From: Azospirillum endophyticum
Lineage (GTDB): Bacteria > Pseudomonadota > Alphaproteobacteria > Azospirillales > Azospirillaceae
NCBI RefSeq assembly: GCF_016595245.1
Contig: NZ_JAENHM010000073.1
Coordinates: forward strand, 442,365-506,364
Length of the DNA stretch: 64,000 bases
Reading direction: 5' to 3'
Below the pieces are notes generated by a model. It did no database searches. It was given only the letters and a program-made list of their open reading frames with translations, and had not been told where the DNA came from. The position numbers and the translations under genes are program-made. Positions 51,521-60,891 of the stretch are shown one piece after another. Positions within the stretch are counted from its first letter, which is position 1. Each line of letters begins with the position of its first letter.

Positions 51521-52462
51521 ATGGACGAGGACAAGCCGAAGAAGAAGCGGAAGGCGCCGAAGCCGCAGAAGCTCAAGGAGCTCGGGCTCGGCGTGCCGTC
51601 GACCGGCGGCGAGGTTCTGCGCGATGCCAAGGAGACTGCGGCCATCGAGGCTCACTGGCACGATCTTGGCGGCGCGGAACCGCCGAAGGAGGGTCGGAAG
51701 GTCAAATATGTCGATGAGCTGGCCCGGCTGCAGTTCGAGCTGATCAAGTTGCAGGAGTGGGTCCGGGTCAACGGGCTGAAGGTCTGCGTGCTGTTCGAGG
51801 GGCGCGACGCCGCCGGCAAGGGCGGCGTCATCAAGCGCATCACCGAAAGCCTGAACCCCCGCGTCTGCCGGATCGTCGCGCTCGGAACCCCGACCGAGAA
51901 GGAACGCGGGCAGTGGTATTTCCAGCGCTATGTGGCGCAGCTTCCCGCCAAGGGGGAGATCGTGCTGTTCGACCGCAGCTGGTACAACCGGGCCGGCGTG
52001 GAACGGGTCATGGGCTTCTGCACCGACGACGAATACAGCGAGTTCCTGCGCGCCTGTCCGGTGTTCGAGGAGATGCTGGTGCGTTCGGGCATCATCCTGG
52101 TCAAATACTGGTTCTCGGTCAGCGACGAGGAGCAGGAAAAGCGTTTCACCGAACGGATGCACAATCCGATCAAGCGCTGGAAGCTCAGCCCGATGGACCT
52201 CGAATCCCGCAAGCATTGGGTCGAGTATTCCAAAGCCAAGGACGTCATGCTGGAGCACACCGACACGGCGCTGACGCCGTGGCACATCGTCGACGCCGAC
52301 GACAAGAAGACGGCGCGGCTGAACTGCATCCACCATCTGCTCCGGCAGATCCCCTACCAGGACATCGCGCCGGTGGAGCTGGAATTGCCGCCGCGACAGG
52401 GCGACGACGGTTACCAGCGGCCGAAGAAGTCCAAGCAGAACTGGGTGCCCGAGGTGTATTGA
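51521..52462 (+). CDS. ppk2: Polyphosphate kinase 2 (class I PPK2)
   Basis: A 313-residue single-domain kinase that transfers phosphate between polyphosphate and nucleoside diphosphates (GDP or ADP). Walker A is G-R-D-A-A-G-K100-G-G, and Walker B begins D151-R-S-W-Y-N-R-A-G. The lid region E-R-M-H-N-P-I-K-R-W-K and the end HIVDADDKKTARLNCI match class I enzymes. A lysine-rich N-terminus (DKPKKKRKAP) is notable. AAGGGGG precedes the ATG at 51521. It is a stand-alone gene downstream of the TetR gene with a 119-base gap, and may support energy or stress homeostasis. Confidence 0.95.
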   Translation: MDEDKPKKKRKAPKPQKLKELGLGVPSTGGEVLRDAKETAAIEAHWHDLGGAEPPKEGRKVKYVDELARLQFELIKLQEWVRVNGLKVCVLFEGRDAAGKGGVIKRITESLNPRVCRIVALGTPTEKERGQWYFQRYVAQLPAKGEIVLFDRSWYNRAGVERVMGFCTDDEYSEFLRACPVFEEMLVRSGIILVKYWFSVSDEEQEKRFTERMHNPIKRWKLSPMDLESRKHWVEYSKAKDVMLEHTDTALTPWHIVDADDKKTARLNCIHHLLRQIPYQDIAPVELELPPRQGDDGYQRPKKSKQNWVPEVY

Positions 52463-52598
52463 GGAACGGCCCGGTCGATGCGCCGGGCCGTGGTCGGTTC
52501 AGGACGAGCCGTTCGGACCGACCACGGGAAAAAGCAAGACCGCGGCCTTGCGCCTGACGGATCGACAGCCAAATCGGTGCCGGCTTACGCGCTCCGAT

Positions 52599-53552
52599 CT
52601 AGACGCCGAAGGAACGGGCTTCTCCCTGCCAGCCCGTCCGCCGCAGGAACTGCTCCCAGGTGACGCTCCCGGGATCGATCCTGCGGCTCCACAGCAGGTC
52701 GCGTCCGCTGCGGTAATAGCCGTACTCGACGGCATATTCCGCCATGCCGAGGAGTTCATCCACCAGCAGCGGGTTCGACCCGAACTGAGGGAAGTGATGC
52801 AGCAGTTCGGAGCGGCGATAGGCGGACGCATATTTCGCCGCCTTCCCCGTGACGCGGGTGAAGGTTTCGACCATTTCCCCCGGCGAGATCATCTCGCCGA
52901 TGACCGGGAGCGACTTGCCGGCATAGTCCATCGGGTGATCCAGGATTTCGAGCAAGGCGGGGCCGGTCGCGCTTGTCGGATCGACGAACGGTGCGCGAAA
53001 ATCCTCGGGAAGGTAGATGGGGAAGACCAGGGAATCGCCATCCATCCTCGGAATGTAATACTCGAAGAGATTCGTATAGAAGAAAGCCAGATAGACGAAT
53101 GAGCTTCGGACGGGTAGGGTTCTTATGTAATTTTCGATTCTTGCCTTGTCCGTGAAATGAGGAGCGAACTTCGCTCCGGTCGTGATCTCCTCGACATTCT
53201 CGAGGCCGCTGAAGACGATGTGCTCGACCCCGGCAGCGACTGCGGCGTCCGCCAGTTCGCAGCCGAGATCGAATTCGCGGGTATCGCCCGGCGCGGTGGG
53301 CGGCGTCATGAGGAACGCCGCTTGGGCGCCCTCGAACGCGGCGACGAGCGACCGTTCGTGGCCGGGTTCGAGCGGCACGCCGACCAGTTCCGCCCCCCGG
53401 CCTTTCAACGTTCCGGCCGCCGCCGATCCGACGTCGCGGGTGAGGGCGCGTACCCGGTATCGTCCGCTGTCGAGGAGGGTACCGGCAACGCTGCGGCCTT
53501 GCTTGCTCGATGCGCCGACGACGGTGACGAGGGGCTTGTGACTGGGTGACAT
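52599..53552 (-). CDS. NmrA-like NAD(P)-binding protein
   Basis: A 317-residue protein with a Rossmann motif VTVVGASSKQGRSVA (about 9-23) in the NmrA/QOR2 subgroup. It lacks a full Tyr-x-x-x-Lys short-chain dehydrogenase catalytic pair, consistent with a redox sensor or quinone reductase-like enzyme. Segments such as FSGLENVEEIT and YIPRMDGDSLVFPIYLPED are family-typical. The divergent LysR gene lies about 100 bases away. The N-terminal ATG at 53552 has a weak CAGG ribosome site. Confidence 0.88.
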   Translation of the reverse strand: MSPSHKPLVTVVGASSKQGRSVAGTLLDSGRYRVRALTRDVGSAAAGTLKGRGAELVGVPLEPGHERSLVAAFEGAQAAFLMTPPTAPGDTREFDLGCELADAAVAAGVEHIVFSGLENVEEITTGAKFAPHFTDKARIENYIRTLPVRSSFVYLAFFYTNLFEYYIPRMDGDSLVFPIYLPEDFRAPFVDPTSATGPALLEILDHPMDYAGKSLPVIGEMISPGEMVETFTRVTGKAAKYASAYRRSELLHHFPQFGSNPLLVDELLGMAEYAVEYGYYRSGRDLLWSRRIDPGSVTWEQFLRRTGWQGEARSFGV

Positions 53553-53648
53553 GGGCGGCCTGACTTGTGGGTGAGAAGGACGCCTTGACTTTAAGCAGCC
53601 CGACTTCCATTCGGTAGGCGGATGCCCCGTATAGGATTGTTCCGGAAA

Positions 53649-54563
53649 ATGGATAGATCGGCGATCACGCTCGAACGTATGCGGAGCTTCGTTCGCGTCG
53701 CGGAGCGGGGATCGCTGTCCTCCGTCGCACGGGACCATGGCGTCGGACAATCGACCGTCACGCGCCACATCGCGGAACTGGAGCAGGCGCTCGGCGTCAC
53801 GCTGCTCAACCGGACCACCCGGCGCATCACCCTGACCGCGGAGGGAGCCCGCTACCTCGACGACGCGCGAACGATCCTGCGTCTGGTGGACGAAGCGGCG
53901 GATGGCGCGCGCAGCGCGGCGGATCGCCTGACCGGCACCGTCCGGATTTCCTGCACGGCCGCGCTGGGCGTGCGGCATGTCGCCGACATCCTGTTCGCCT
54001 TCCAGGACCGGCATCCCGGTGTGTGCATCGACTTCCGCCTGTCCGACGTTCAGGTCGATCTCGTGCGGGACGCGGTCGATGTGGCGATCAGGCTGGGCAC
54101 GCTCTCCGACAGCTCGATGCAGCGCAAGCAGATCGGCGTTTCCCGGCGCATTCTGGTCGCGTCGAAGGGGTATCTGGACGAGCACGGACGCCCGGACGAG
54201 CCCGCCGCGCTTGTCCATCACGCGATCGTCAGGATGAGCAACGTGACCGGCAGCGACAGGCTGGTTCTCCACCGCGCGAACTCCGAACCGTCCATCGTGC
54301 CGGTCGCCGATCGCCTTCTGGTCGATCACGGCCTTGCGGCCAGACAAGCCATCATGATGGGGCGGGGCATCGCGCCCACCCATCTCTGGCTGGTGAACGA
54401 CCTTCTGGAGGCCGGGACCGTCGAGCAGGTGCTGCCGGACTACCTTCCGGAGCCGGTGCCCCTGTCCATCCTCTTCGTGCCCGGCCGGGCGCGTCTCAAT
54501 CGGATTCGGGCACTGATCGACGCTCTCCACGGCGCCCTCAAGGGGCTCCCCGGCATACAGTGA
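53649..54563 (+). CDS. LysR-family regulator divergent from the NmrA-like gene
   Basis: A 304-residue LysR regulator of the common YafC/DsdC-like type with HTH at about 6-65 (LERMRSFVRVAERGSLSSVAR, VGQSTVTRHIAELEQ) and an effector domain starting near 90 (LTGTVRISCTAALG). Length and structure are normal. I use the ATG at 53649; an in-frame ATG at 53622 would add nine residues. Regulation of the divergent NmrA-like oxidoreductase is the simplest inference. It is followed by a TetR unit in the same direction. Confidence 0.92.
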   Translation: MDRSAITLERMRSFVRVAERGSLSSVARDHGVGQSTVTRHIAELEQALGVTLLNRTTRRITLTAEGARYLDDARTILRLVDEAADGARSAADRLTGTVRISCTAALGVRHVADILFAFQDRHPGVCIDFRLSDVQVDLVRDAVDVAIRLGTLSDSSMQRKQIGVSRRILVASKGYLDEHGRPDEPAALVHHAIVRMSNVTGSDRLVLHRANSEPSIVPVADRLLVDHGLAARQAIMMGRGIAPTHLWLVNDLLEAGTVEQVLPDYLPEPVPLSILFVPGRARLNRIRALIDALHGALKGLPGIQ

Positions 54564-54633
54564 CGTTCTGCGGGTTTTCCATCCGACCGGCGTAGCCGGT
54601 GCGCACGGATTGCGGGAATAACAAACAATCTGT

Positions 54634-54662
54634 TTGACTCCATACCGATCAGTCGGTATACT
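54634..54662 (+). promoter_or_regulatory. Near-consensus sigma-70 promoter of the TetR detox operon
   Basis: TTGACT (54634-54639) and TATACT (54657-54662) are separated by exactly 17 bases, close to the sigma-70 consensus and unusual in this GC-rich genome. The predicted start of transcription, about 54669, leaves a short leader before the TetR gene. A TetR-type operator overlaps the -10 region. Confidence 0.75.
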
Positions 54663-54682
54663 CAAAACCAACCAGTAGGTAT
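54642..54682. promoter_or_regulatory. Two TetR operator copies overlapping the promoter
   Basis: Copy 1 is the perfect inverted repeat ATACCGA-TCAG-TCGGTAT (54642-54659), lying over the spacer and -10 element. Copy 2, ACCAACCAGTAGGTAT (54667-54682), matches copy 1 at 13 of 16 bases and starts 23 bases downstream, about two helical turns. The pattern CCGAxCxGTCGG is typical of TetR-family operators, so the following TetR gene is probably autorepressed. Confidence 0.75.
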
Positions 54683-54691
54683 GGTGATCGA

Positions 54692-55327
54692 GTGATCGAA
54701 ATGCAGCCGGATTCCAAGACCAGACTTCTCGATGCGGCGCTGAGGGTGGTGCGCACCAAGGGCTATACGGCAACGCGGATCGAGGATCTCTGCGCTGAGG
54801 CGGGTGTCACCAAAGGAAGCTTCTTCCATCACTTCAAGAGCAAGGACGAGCTGATGCTCGCGGCCGTCGCCCATTGGAACGCGATGACCGGCGGCTTGTT
54901 CGCACAGGCGCCCTATCATGATCTGGCGGATCCTCTCGACCGGTTGCTCGCTTACCTGGATTTCCGCAAGGAACTGCTCGCCGGCGATCTTCCCGATTTC
55001 ACCTGCTTCGCCGGCACGATCACTCAGGAGGCCTACGAGACCCGTCCCGAGATCGTCGCCGCATGTGCCGGCAACATCGGCGGCCATGCCAGGACACTCG
55101 AGGCCGACATCCTGGAAGCCATGCGGAAATACGGCGTGACCGCCGATTGGAGCGCCGAAAGCCTCGCGCTGCACACCCAGGCCGTCCTGCAAGGCGCCTT
55201 CGTGCTCGCCAAGGCGAAGGGCGGTGCGTCCGTCGCCGCCGACAGCATCGACCATCTCCGGCGCTACCTGAGGCTTCTGTTCCGCCGGGACAGCGGCAAC
55301 GGATCCCCTGAACCGAAGGAAAACTGA
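54692..55327 (+). CDS. TetR-family regulator of the SRPBCC-PhnB-GST operon
   Basis: A 211-residue TetR repressor. The HTH lies at about 9-55 (KTRLLDAALRVVRTKGY, IEDLCAEAGVTKGSFFHHFKSK) and a helical ligand-binding domain with cysteines in DFTCFAGT and AACAG follows. It is of the NemR/AcuR-like class that often senses electrophiles, although that is inference. GTG at 54692 gives the longest start; ATG at 54701 is also possible. Two operator copies overlap its promoter. The next gene begins one base after its stop, so it leads a four-gene operon. Confidence 0.92.
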   Translation: MIEMQPDSKTRLLDAALRVVRTKGYTATRIEDLCAEAGVTKGSFFHHFKSKDELMLAAVAHWNAMTGGLFAQAPYHDLADPLDRLLAYLDFRKELLAGDLPDFTCFAGTITQEAYETRPEIVAACAGNIGGHARTLEADILEAMRKYGVTADWSAESLALHTQAVLQGAFVLAKAKGGASVAADSIDHLRRYLRLLFRRDSGNGSPEPKEN

Positions 55328-55328
55328 C

Positions 55329-55772
55329 ATGCCGAACACCATCCGTCTGCATCGTGTCGTCACGGCAAAGCCGGGGAAGGTCTATCGGGCATTCGTGGAG
55401 CCGGACGCCGTCGCCAGCTGGTTGCCGCCCTACGGCTTCGTTTGCACCGTGCACGAACTGAACGCGGAGGTCGGCGGCACGCACCGGATGTCGTTCCGCA
55501 ATTTCACCACCGGCCACGGCAATTCTTTCGGGGGCGACTATCTCGACCTCGTTCCCGGTGAACGGCTCGTCTACACCACCAAGTTCGATGACCCTCACCT
55601 GCCTGGCGAGATGACGGTAATCGTGACCTTGAAGGCCGTATCGGTCGGCACGGACATGACGATCGAACAGAGCGGCGTGCCGGACGCGATCCCGGCGGAG
55701 GCCTGCTATCTCGGCTGGCAGGAAAGCCTGCGGAAGCTCGCCAGACTGGTCGAACCCGAAATCACCATGTGA
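55329..55772 (+). CDS. SRPBCC/AHSA1-domain protein
   Basis: A 147-residue START-like protein with the hydrophobic-pocket fold of the AHSA1 subgroup: [29 protein letters not shown], and the end [19 protein letters not shown]. Members bind hydrophobic small molecules or assist chaperones; no catalytic activity can be assigned. It begins one base after the TetR stop and is followed by a PhnB-like gene in the same operon. The length is normal. Confidence 0.9.
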   Translation: MPNTIRLHRVVTAKPGKVYRAFVEPDAVASWLPPYGFVCTVHELNAEVGGTHRMSFRNFTTGHGNSFGGDYLDLVPGERLVYTTKFDDPHLPGEMTVIVTLKAVSVGTDMTIEQSGVPDAIPAEACYLGWQESLRKLARLVEPEITM

Positions 55773-55842
55773 GTCCGTGCCGGTCGCCGCGATCACTGAA
55801 CGCGATCCCGGTAAAAAAATCGATGAGCTGGGAGGAGAGAAA

Positions 55843-56322
55843 ATGCCTGATCTCGTCACCTGCCTGTGGTTCGACCACGGCCAAGCGGCCGAAGCGGCCA
55901 GCTTCTATGCCGCCACATTTCCGGACAGCCACGTCGACCGTGTCAACATGGCGCCCGGCGATTTCCCCGGTGGGCACGAAGGCACCGCATTGACCGTCGA
56001 GTTCACGGTACTCGGGCGGCGGTTCGTGGGGCTGAACGGCGGACCGAACTTCACGCCGAACGAAGCGGTCAGCTTCATGGTCGTCACTGAAAACCAGGAA
56101 GAGACCGACCGCTACTGGACCGCGATCGTCACCAATGGCGGCAGCGAGAGCGCTTGCGGCTGGTGCAAGGACCGGTGGGGTTTTTCCTGGCAGGTCACGC
56201 CGCGGCGGCTGCTCGACCTGGTGACGGGGGCTGACGGTGCCGCGGCGAAGCGCGCCTTCGAGGCGATGATGACCATGCGGAAAATCGATATCGCTGCGCT
56301 CGACGCCGCCGTCGGCGCCTGA
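55843..56322 (+). CDS. PhnB-like VOC-fold protein
   Basis: A 159-residue protein of the 3-demethylubiquinone-9 methyltransferase-like/PhnB domain (PF06983) within the vicinal-oxygen-chelate fold. Typical segments are [39 protein letters not shown], and [15 protein letters not shown] proteins bind metal and small molecules; this subfamily has no proven general reaction and commonly occurs beside SRPBCC and GST genes. The ATG at 55843 has a strong GGAGGAG ribosome site six bases upstream. It is the third gene of the TetR-led operon. Confidence 0.9.
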   Translation: MPDLVTCLWFDHGQAAEAASFYAATFPDSHVDRVNMAPGDFPGGHEGTALTVEFTVLGRRFVGLNGGPNFTPNEAVSFMVVTENQEETDRYWTAIVTNGGSESACGWCKDRWGFSWQVTPRRLLDLVTGADGAAAKRAFEAMMTMRKIDIAALDAAVGA

Positions 56323-56362
56323 TCGATGGTGTGAAGCGCCAAGCCATGACAGGAGTCTTGGA

Positions 56363-57007
56363 ATGACCGTCACGATCACTGCGTTCGAGCGGTCACCCGA
56401 CGGTGGCAAGGGCTTGGCGCGTGATACACGCGTCCGCTGGGCGCTTGAGGAGGTGGGCCAACCCTATGAGGTTCGCCTCATTTCGTTCGCCGCGATGAAG
56501 GAACCCACGCATCTCGCGCTTCATCCCTTCGGACAGATTCCAACCTTCGAGGATGGCGACCTCGCCCTGTTCGAGACGGGTGCGATCGTCTTCCATATCG
56601 CTGAACGCAATGTCGGCCTGTTGCCGGACGATGCGAAGGCGCGGGCCCGTGCGATCACATGGATGTTTGCCGCGCTCAACACGGTCGAGCCGCCGATCCT
56701 TGAACTCGTAAACGCCAGGATTCTGGAAGGCGACAAGCCCTGGAGCAACGAGAGGCTGCCGCTGGTCGAGGATCGGATTCGCACCCGACTGCAGCAGTTG
56801 TCCATCCGTCTCGGCGATGCCGAATGGCTCGACGGCGCATTCAGCGCGGGTGATCTGTTGATGGTGTCGGTACTGCTCAGGCTGAAATTGCCGGGCCTGC
56901 TCGGCAACCATCCGAACCTGTCGGCCTATGTTGCACGAGGCGAAGCTCGTCCCGCCTACAAGCGTGCTTTCGACGCCCAATTGGCGGTGTTCACCGCAAA
57001 CGGATAA
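56363..57007 (+). CDS. Glutathione S-transferase family protein
   Basis: A 214-residue cytosolic GST-like enzyme that would conjugate glutathione to electrophiles. The N-terminal thioredoxin-like domain has HPFGQIPTFEDGD and FETGAIVFHIAER (the glutathione site), and a helical C-terminal domain holds FSAGDLLMVSVLLRL with the conserved N-capping region. AGGAG lies seven bases before the ATG. It ends the TetR-SRPBCC-PhnB-GST operon and converges with guaA after 154 bases. The exact class is not clear. Confidence 0.92.
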   Translation: MTVTITAFERSPDGGKGLARDTRVRWALEEVGQPYEVRLISFAAMKEPTHLALHPFGQIPTFEDGDLALFETGAIVFHIAERNVGLLPDDAKARARAITWMFAALNTVEPPILELVNARILEGDKPWSNERLPLVEDRIRTRLQQLSIRLGDAEWLDGAFSAGDLLMVSVLLRLKLPGLLGNHPNLSAYVARGEARPAYKRAFDAQLAVFTANG

Positions 57008-57161
57008 CGAACCGGCCCATGAATGCGCAGGCGCATTGCGGTTCTGTCCTTATGCGCGCTGTTGTGGGCCGGAGCCGTCGAGCGAGACATAGACGGCAGT
57101 GACGTTGCGCGACGACGGAAATCCGCCGCCGGAGCCACGCCACTGCCGCCGGTTGCTGCCC

Positions 57162-58730
57162 TCACTCCCACTCGATCGTGCCGGGCGGCTTCGAGGTGAT
57201 GTCGTAGACCACGCGGTTGACGCCGCGGACTTCATTGACGATGCGGTTGGACACCCGCGCCAGGAACTCGTGCGGGAACTGGTACCAGTCGGCGGTCATG
57301 CCGTCTGTCGAGGTCACCGCGCGCAGCGCCAGGACGTGGTCGTAGGTGCGGCCGTCGCCCATCACGCCGACGGTGCGGACCGGCAGCAGTACGGCGAAGG
57401 CCTGCCAGATCGCGTCGTAGAGGCCGGCGTTGCGGATTTCCTCCAGATAGACCGTGTCGACCTTGCGCAGGATCTCCAGCTTTTCCGGGGTGATCTCGCC
57501 GGGGATGCGGATGGCGAGGCCGGGGCCGGGGAAGGGGTGGCGGCCGATGAAGGCGGCGGGCAGGCCGAGCTCTCGGCCCAAGGCCCGGACCTCGTCCTTG
57601 AACAGCTCGCGCAACGGCTCGACCAGCTTCAGCTTCATCCGCTCCGGCAGGCCGCCGACATTGTGGTGCGACTTGATGGTGACCGAGGGGCCGCCGGTGA
57701 AGGACACGCTCTCGATCACGTCGGGGTAGAGGGTGCCCTGGGCCAGGAACTCGGCGCCGCCGATCTTGTGGCTCTCCTCGTCGAAGACCTCGATGAACAG
57801 GCCGCCGATGATCTTGCGCTTCTGCTCCGGGTCGGTGACGCCGGCCAGCTTGCCGAGGAACAGGTCCGACGCCTCGCGGTGGACCAGCGGGATGTTGTAG
57901 TGGTCGCGGAACAGGCGAACCACCTCTTCCGACTCGCCGGCGCGCATCAGGCCGGTGTCGACGAAGATGCAGGTCAGCTGGTCGCCGATCGCCTCATGGA
58001 TCAGCACCGCGGCGACCGAGCTGTCGACGCCGCCCGACAGGCCGCAGATCACCTTGCCGGTGCCGACCTGGGCGCGGATCTTCTCGATCGCCTGTTGCTT
58101 GAAGGCAGCCATCGTCCAGTCGCCCTCGATCCCGGCGACGCGGTGGACGAAGTTCGCCAGCAGCTGGGCGCCATGCGGGGTGTGGACCACCTCCGGGTGG
58201 AACTGCACGCCGTACAGGCGGCGGCTGTCGTCGGCGATGGCGGCGAAGGGCGCGCCGTCGCTGACCGCCACGGCGCGGAAGCCGGGCGGCAGCGCGGTAA
58301 CGCGGTCGCCGTGGCTCATCCACACCTGTTCCTTCGACCCGATGTCCCACAGCCCGTCGAACAGGGCGCAGGGCTCCTTGATCTCGATGAAGGCGCGGCC
58401 GAACTCGCGGTGGTCGGAGCCGGAGACGTTGCCGCCGAGCTGGTGGCACATGGTCTGCTGGCCATAGCAGATCCCCAGCACCGGAACCTTCAGGTCGAAC
58501 ACCGCCTGCGGCGCGCGCGGGCCGTTCGCCTCGGTGACGGAGGCCGGGCTGCCGGACAGGATGATCGCCTTCGGATCATACGCGCGGATGCGCTCGTCGC
58601 TCATGCCGAAGGGATGGATCTCGCAGTAGACACCGCTCTCGCGCACGCGGCGGGCGATGAGCTGGGTGACCTGCGACCCGAAATCGAGAATGAGGACGCG
58701 TTCGGCGGAAAGGGAGGCGGCGCTGGACAT
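57162..58730 (-). CDS. guaA: GMP synthase (glutamine-hydrolysing)
   Basis: A 522-residue enzyme making GMP from XMP, ATP and glutamine. The class I amidotransferase domain has C88 in LGICYGQQ and later His-Glu in FHPEVVHT. The ATP-pyrophosphatase P-loop is in [10 protein letters not shown], and the C-terminal dimer domain has the [13 protein letters not shown] segment and ends K-P-P-G-T-I-E-W-E as in other GuaA proteins. Full length and all motifs indicate activity. The GNAT gene lies 37 bases upstream on the same strand and may be co-transcribed. Confidence 0.98.
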   Translation of the reverse strand: MSSAASLSAERVLILDFGSQVTQLIARRVRESGVYCEIHPFGMSDERIRAYDPKAIILSGSPASVTEANGPRAPQAVFDLKVPVLGICYGQQTMCHQLGGNVSGSDHREFGRAFIEIKEPCALFDGLWDIGSKEQVWMSHGDRVTALPPGFRAVAVSDGAPFAAIADDSRRLYGVQFHPEVVHTPHGAQLLANFVHRVAGIEGDWTMAAFKQQAIEKIRAQVGTGKVICGLSGGVDSSVAAVLIHEAIGDQLTCIFVDTGLMRAGESEEVVRLFRDHYNIPLVHREASDLFLGKLAGVTDPEQKRKIIGGLFIEVFDEESHKIGGAEFLAQGTLYPDVIESVSFTGGPSVTIKSHHNVGGLPERMKLKLVEPLRELFKDEVRALGRELGLPAAFIGRHPFPGPGLAIRIPGEITPEKLEILRKVDTVYLEEIRNAGLYDAIWQAFAVLLPVRTVGVMGDGRTYDHVLALRAVTSTDGMTADWYQFPHEFLARVSNRIVNEVRGVNRVVYDITSKPPGTIEWE

Positions 58731-58767
58731 CGGCGAATCCTGATGCGTGGGGACTCAAGGCCCCTCA

Positions 58768-59346
58768 CTACCTCACCTCCGGCCCCGCCGACAAGCGTGC
58801 AAGCGGCGTCAGGTCGCGCCAGCCATAGGCGATTTCCACGAGGTCGGTGTTGGCGAAGCGGATCGGCCGCTCCGCCACCTTGATCCCGCCCAGCCGTTCG
58901 TAGAACCAGCGAGAGGGGTTGTCGCGCAGGCACCACACCGCGGCGGAGTGGATGCCGGCCGTCAGGAAGCTGTCGGCCATTGCCGCCATCAGCCGCCGGC
59001 CGATGCCGTAACCTTTTGCATCGTCAAGAAGATAGAGCGCGTGGAACTCCCCCGCATGCCCCTGCACCGCGACCCTCTGCGTCCCGAAGGACGCGATGCC
59101 GACGATGCCGCCGGGGGGCGCGATCCGGCCGGCGACATCCACCGCGACGAAAGCGCCCCTGCCGGGGCCGCGCGTCTCGGCGATGGCTGCCCAGCGCTGG
59201 GCGGCGGGCGGTTCGGACAGGGCGACCAGGAACTGTGCCGGGATCAGGCCGGGATAGGTGGACCGCCAGCTCTGCACGTGGACGCGGGCCATGCCGTCGG
59301 CATCCGACCCGCGCGCCTGGCGGATTGCGACAGTGACGTCCGTCAT
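58768..59346 (-). CDS. GNAT-family N-acetyltransferase
   Basis: A 192-residue acetyltransferase with the acetyl-CoA motif near GYGIGRRLMAAMADSF and a beta-strand pair around FHALYLLDDAKG, the standard GNAT core. The N-terminus IRQARGSDADGMARVHVQSW matches the RimI-like subgroup. Its substrate is unknown. The ATG at 59346 has GGGAGGG upstream. It precedes guaA by 37 bases in the same direction; a shared transcript is possible but no functional link is known. It diverges from lptG with a 246-base gap. Confidence 0.9.
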   Translation of the reverse strand: MTDVTVAIRQARGSDADGMARVHVQSWRSTYPGLIPAQFLVALSEPPAAQRWAAIAETRGPGRGAFVAVDVAGRIAPPGGIVGIASFGTQRVAVQGHAGEFHALYLLDDAKGYGIGRRLMAAMADSFLTAGIHSAAVWCLRDNPSRWFYERLGGIKVAERPIRFANTDLVEIAYGWRDLTPLARLSAGPEVR

Positions 59347-59592
59347 CGACCGACCCTCCCGTGCAGCCTCTCCATCAACAGTTTGGAGTGCGGATGCAGG
59401 ATGTCCAGCCGGAAATGGTGGCAGGGCTTTCGCCCCGGCGCCGGGCGCGGTTGTCATCGCGCCGCAACAGGGGTAAACAGCCGGGACTTGTTACGGCGGG
59501 GGCCCGTACCGATCCTATCGGGCGGGGCTCCGCCGGTCCGCTCCACGCGCCATGGCGGCGCGCCGGGCGGGGCGCCGGAGACCGGACACCGC

Positions 59593-60687
59593 ATGTATTC
59601 CTCGCCCACGCTTTCCCGTTACATCGGCCGGCAGTTCATCGTCTGGTTCTGCCTGCTGATGGTGATCCTGCTCGCCATCGTGCTGCTGCTGGACACGGTG
59701 GAACTGCTGCGCCGCGCCGGCACCAAGCCCCACGTCACCTTCGGGCTGGTGGTGGAGATGGCGCTGCTGAAGCTGCCGGAGATCGGGCAGCAGATCTTCC
59801 CCTTCGTCGTCCTGTTCGCGGGCATGTTCACCTTCTGGCGGCTGACGCGCAGTGCCGAACTGGTGGTGGCGCGCGCGGTCGGCGTGTCGGCCTGGCAATT
59901 CCTGATGCCGGTGATGTTCGCCGCCGCCGCCATCGGCGTGGTGAAGGTCACGCTGATCAACCCGGTCGGCGCCGTGTTCGTCGCCAAGTACGAGCAGTTG
60001 CAGGACCGGTACCTGAAATTGCAGTCAAGCACGCTGAACATCTCCCGCTCCGGTCTGTGGCTGCGCCAGACCAACGAGACGGAGCAGTTCTTCATCCATG
60101 CGGAGCTGGTGAACCCGGTGACCTTCGAACTGTCGAACGTCATCGTCTTCCTGTTCGATGCCGACCAGACTTACCTGGCCCGCGTCGACGCGCCGAGCGC
60201 CGTGCTGAAGGATCGCAAGTGGGAGCTGCAGGACGCCATCCTGAACCGGGCAAAGAAGGATCCGGAGAAGCTCGACAGCTACACCATCCCGACCGAACTG
60301 GACATGGCCACCATCGAGGAGAGCTTCGCTCCGCCGGAGACGATCTCCTTCTGGGAGTTGCCGCGCTTCATCCATACCTTGGAGACCACGGGCTTCCCGG
60401 CGGTGCGGCACCGCCTGCACTACCAGTCCCTGCTGGCCCAGCCCTTCCTGTTTCTGGCGATGGTGCTGTTCGCCGCCGCCTTCTCGCTGCGGCTGCCCCG
60501 GCGGGGCGGGACCATGGCGATGGTCACCGGCGGGGTGCTGACCGGCTTCGTGCTGTTCGTGATGACCGACGTGGTCCGAACCTTCGGCATGTCGGAGACG
60601 ATCCCGATCGTGATGGCGGCCTGGAGCCCCGCCGGCATCAGCCTTCTGCTGGGCATCGCCGCACTTCTGCATCTGGAGGACGGCTGA
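59593..60687 (+). CDS. lptG: LPS export ABC transporter permease LptG
   Basis: A 364-residue inner-membrane protein of the YjgP/YjgQ family that moves lipopolysaccharide from the inner membrane into the Lpt bridge. The N-terminus SRYIGRQFIVWFCLLMVI and LDTVELLRR are typical of LptG; three helices precede a large periplasmic beta-jellyroll domain (about 130-260), and three helices end the protein (RHRLHYQSLLAQPFLFLAMVL). The ATG at 59593 gives the normal start. The adjacent lptF and lptD genes of the usual cluster are not present; surA begins 204 bases downstream. Confidence 0.92.
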   Translation: MYSSPTLSRYIGRQFIVWFCLLMVILLAIVLLLDTVELLRRAGTKPHVTFGLVVEMALLKLPEIGQQIFPFVVLFAGMFTFWRLTRSAELVVARAVGVSAWQFLMPVMFAAAAIGVVKVTLINPVGAVFVAKYEQLQDRYLKLQSSTLNISRSGLWLRQTNETEQFFIHAELVNPVTFELSNVIVFLFDADQTYLARVDAPSAVLKDRKWELQDAILNRAKKDPEKLDSYTIPTELDMATIEESFAPPETISFWELPRFIHTLETTGFPAVRHRLHYQSLLAQPFLFLAMVLFAAAFSLRLPRRGGTMAMVTGGVLTGFVLFVMTDVVRTFGMSETIPIVMAAWSPAGISLLLGIAALLHLEDG

Positions 60688-60891
60688 CCGGTGGGGCGGC
60701 CGACTCCGAAGGACGACCGAGCAGGGGTGGGGCCATTCGCCGCAAAGCCACCGGTTGTCCCCCTCGGTCATAATTCCGCCCAGTTGGTTTTGCCCAGTGT
60801 CTTCGCACCGGATTGCCGGGGCGGATTCCGTTTGCAAGCGGCACCGGCCCCACCGTAATAACGGGCGACCCGTTTTTGGAGCTTGAGCACC

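Noticed and set aside
52599-54773. One 724-codon minus-strand gene covering the NmrA and LysR regions
   Set aside because: Only the last 317 codons from ATG 53552 show a family; the earlier part is antisense to the LysR gene.
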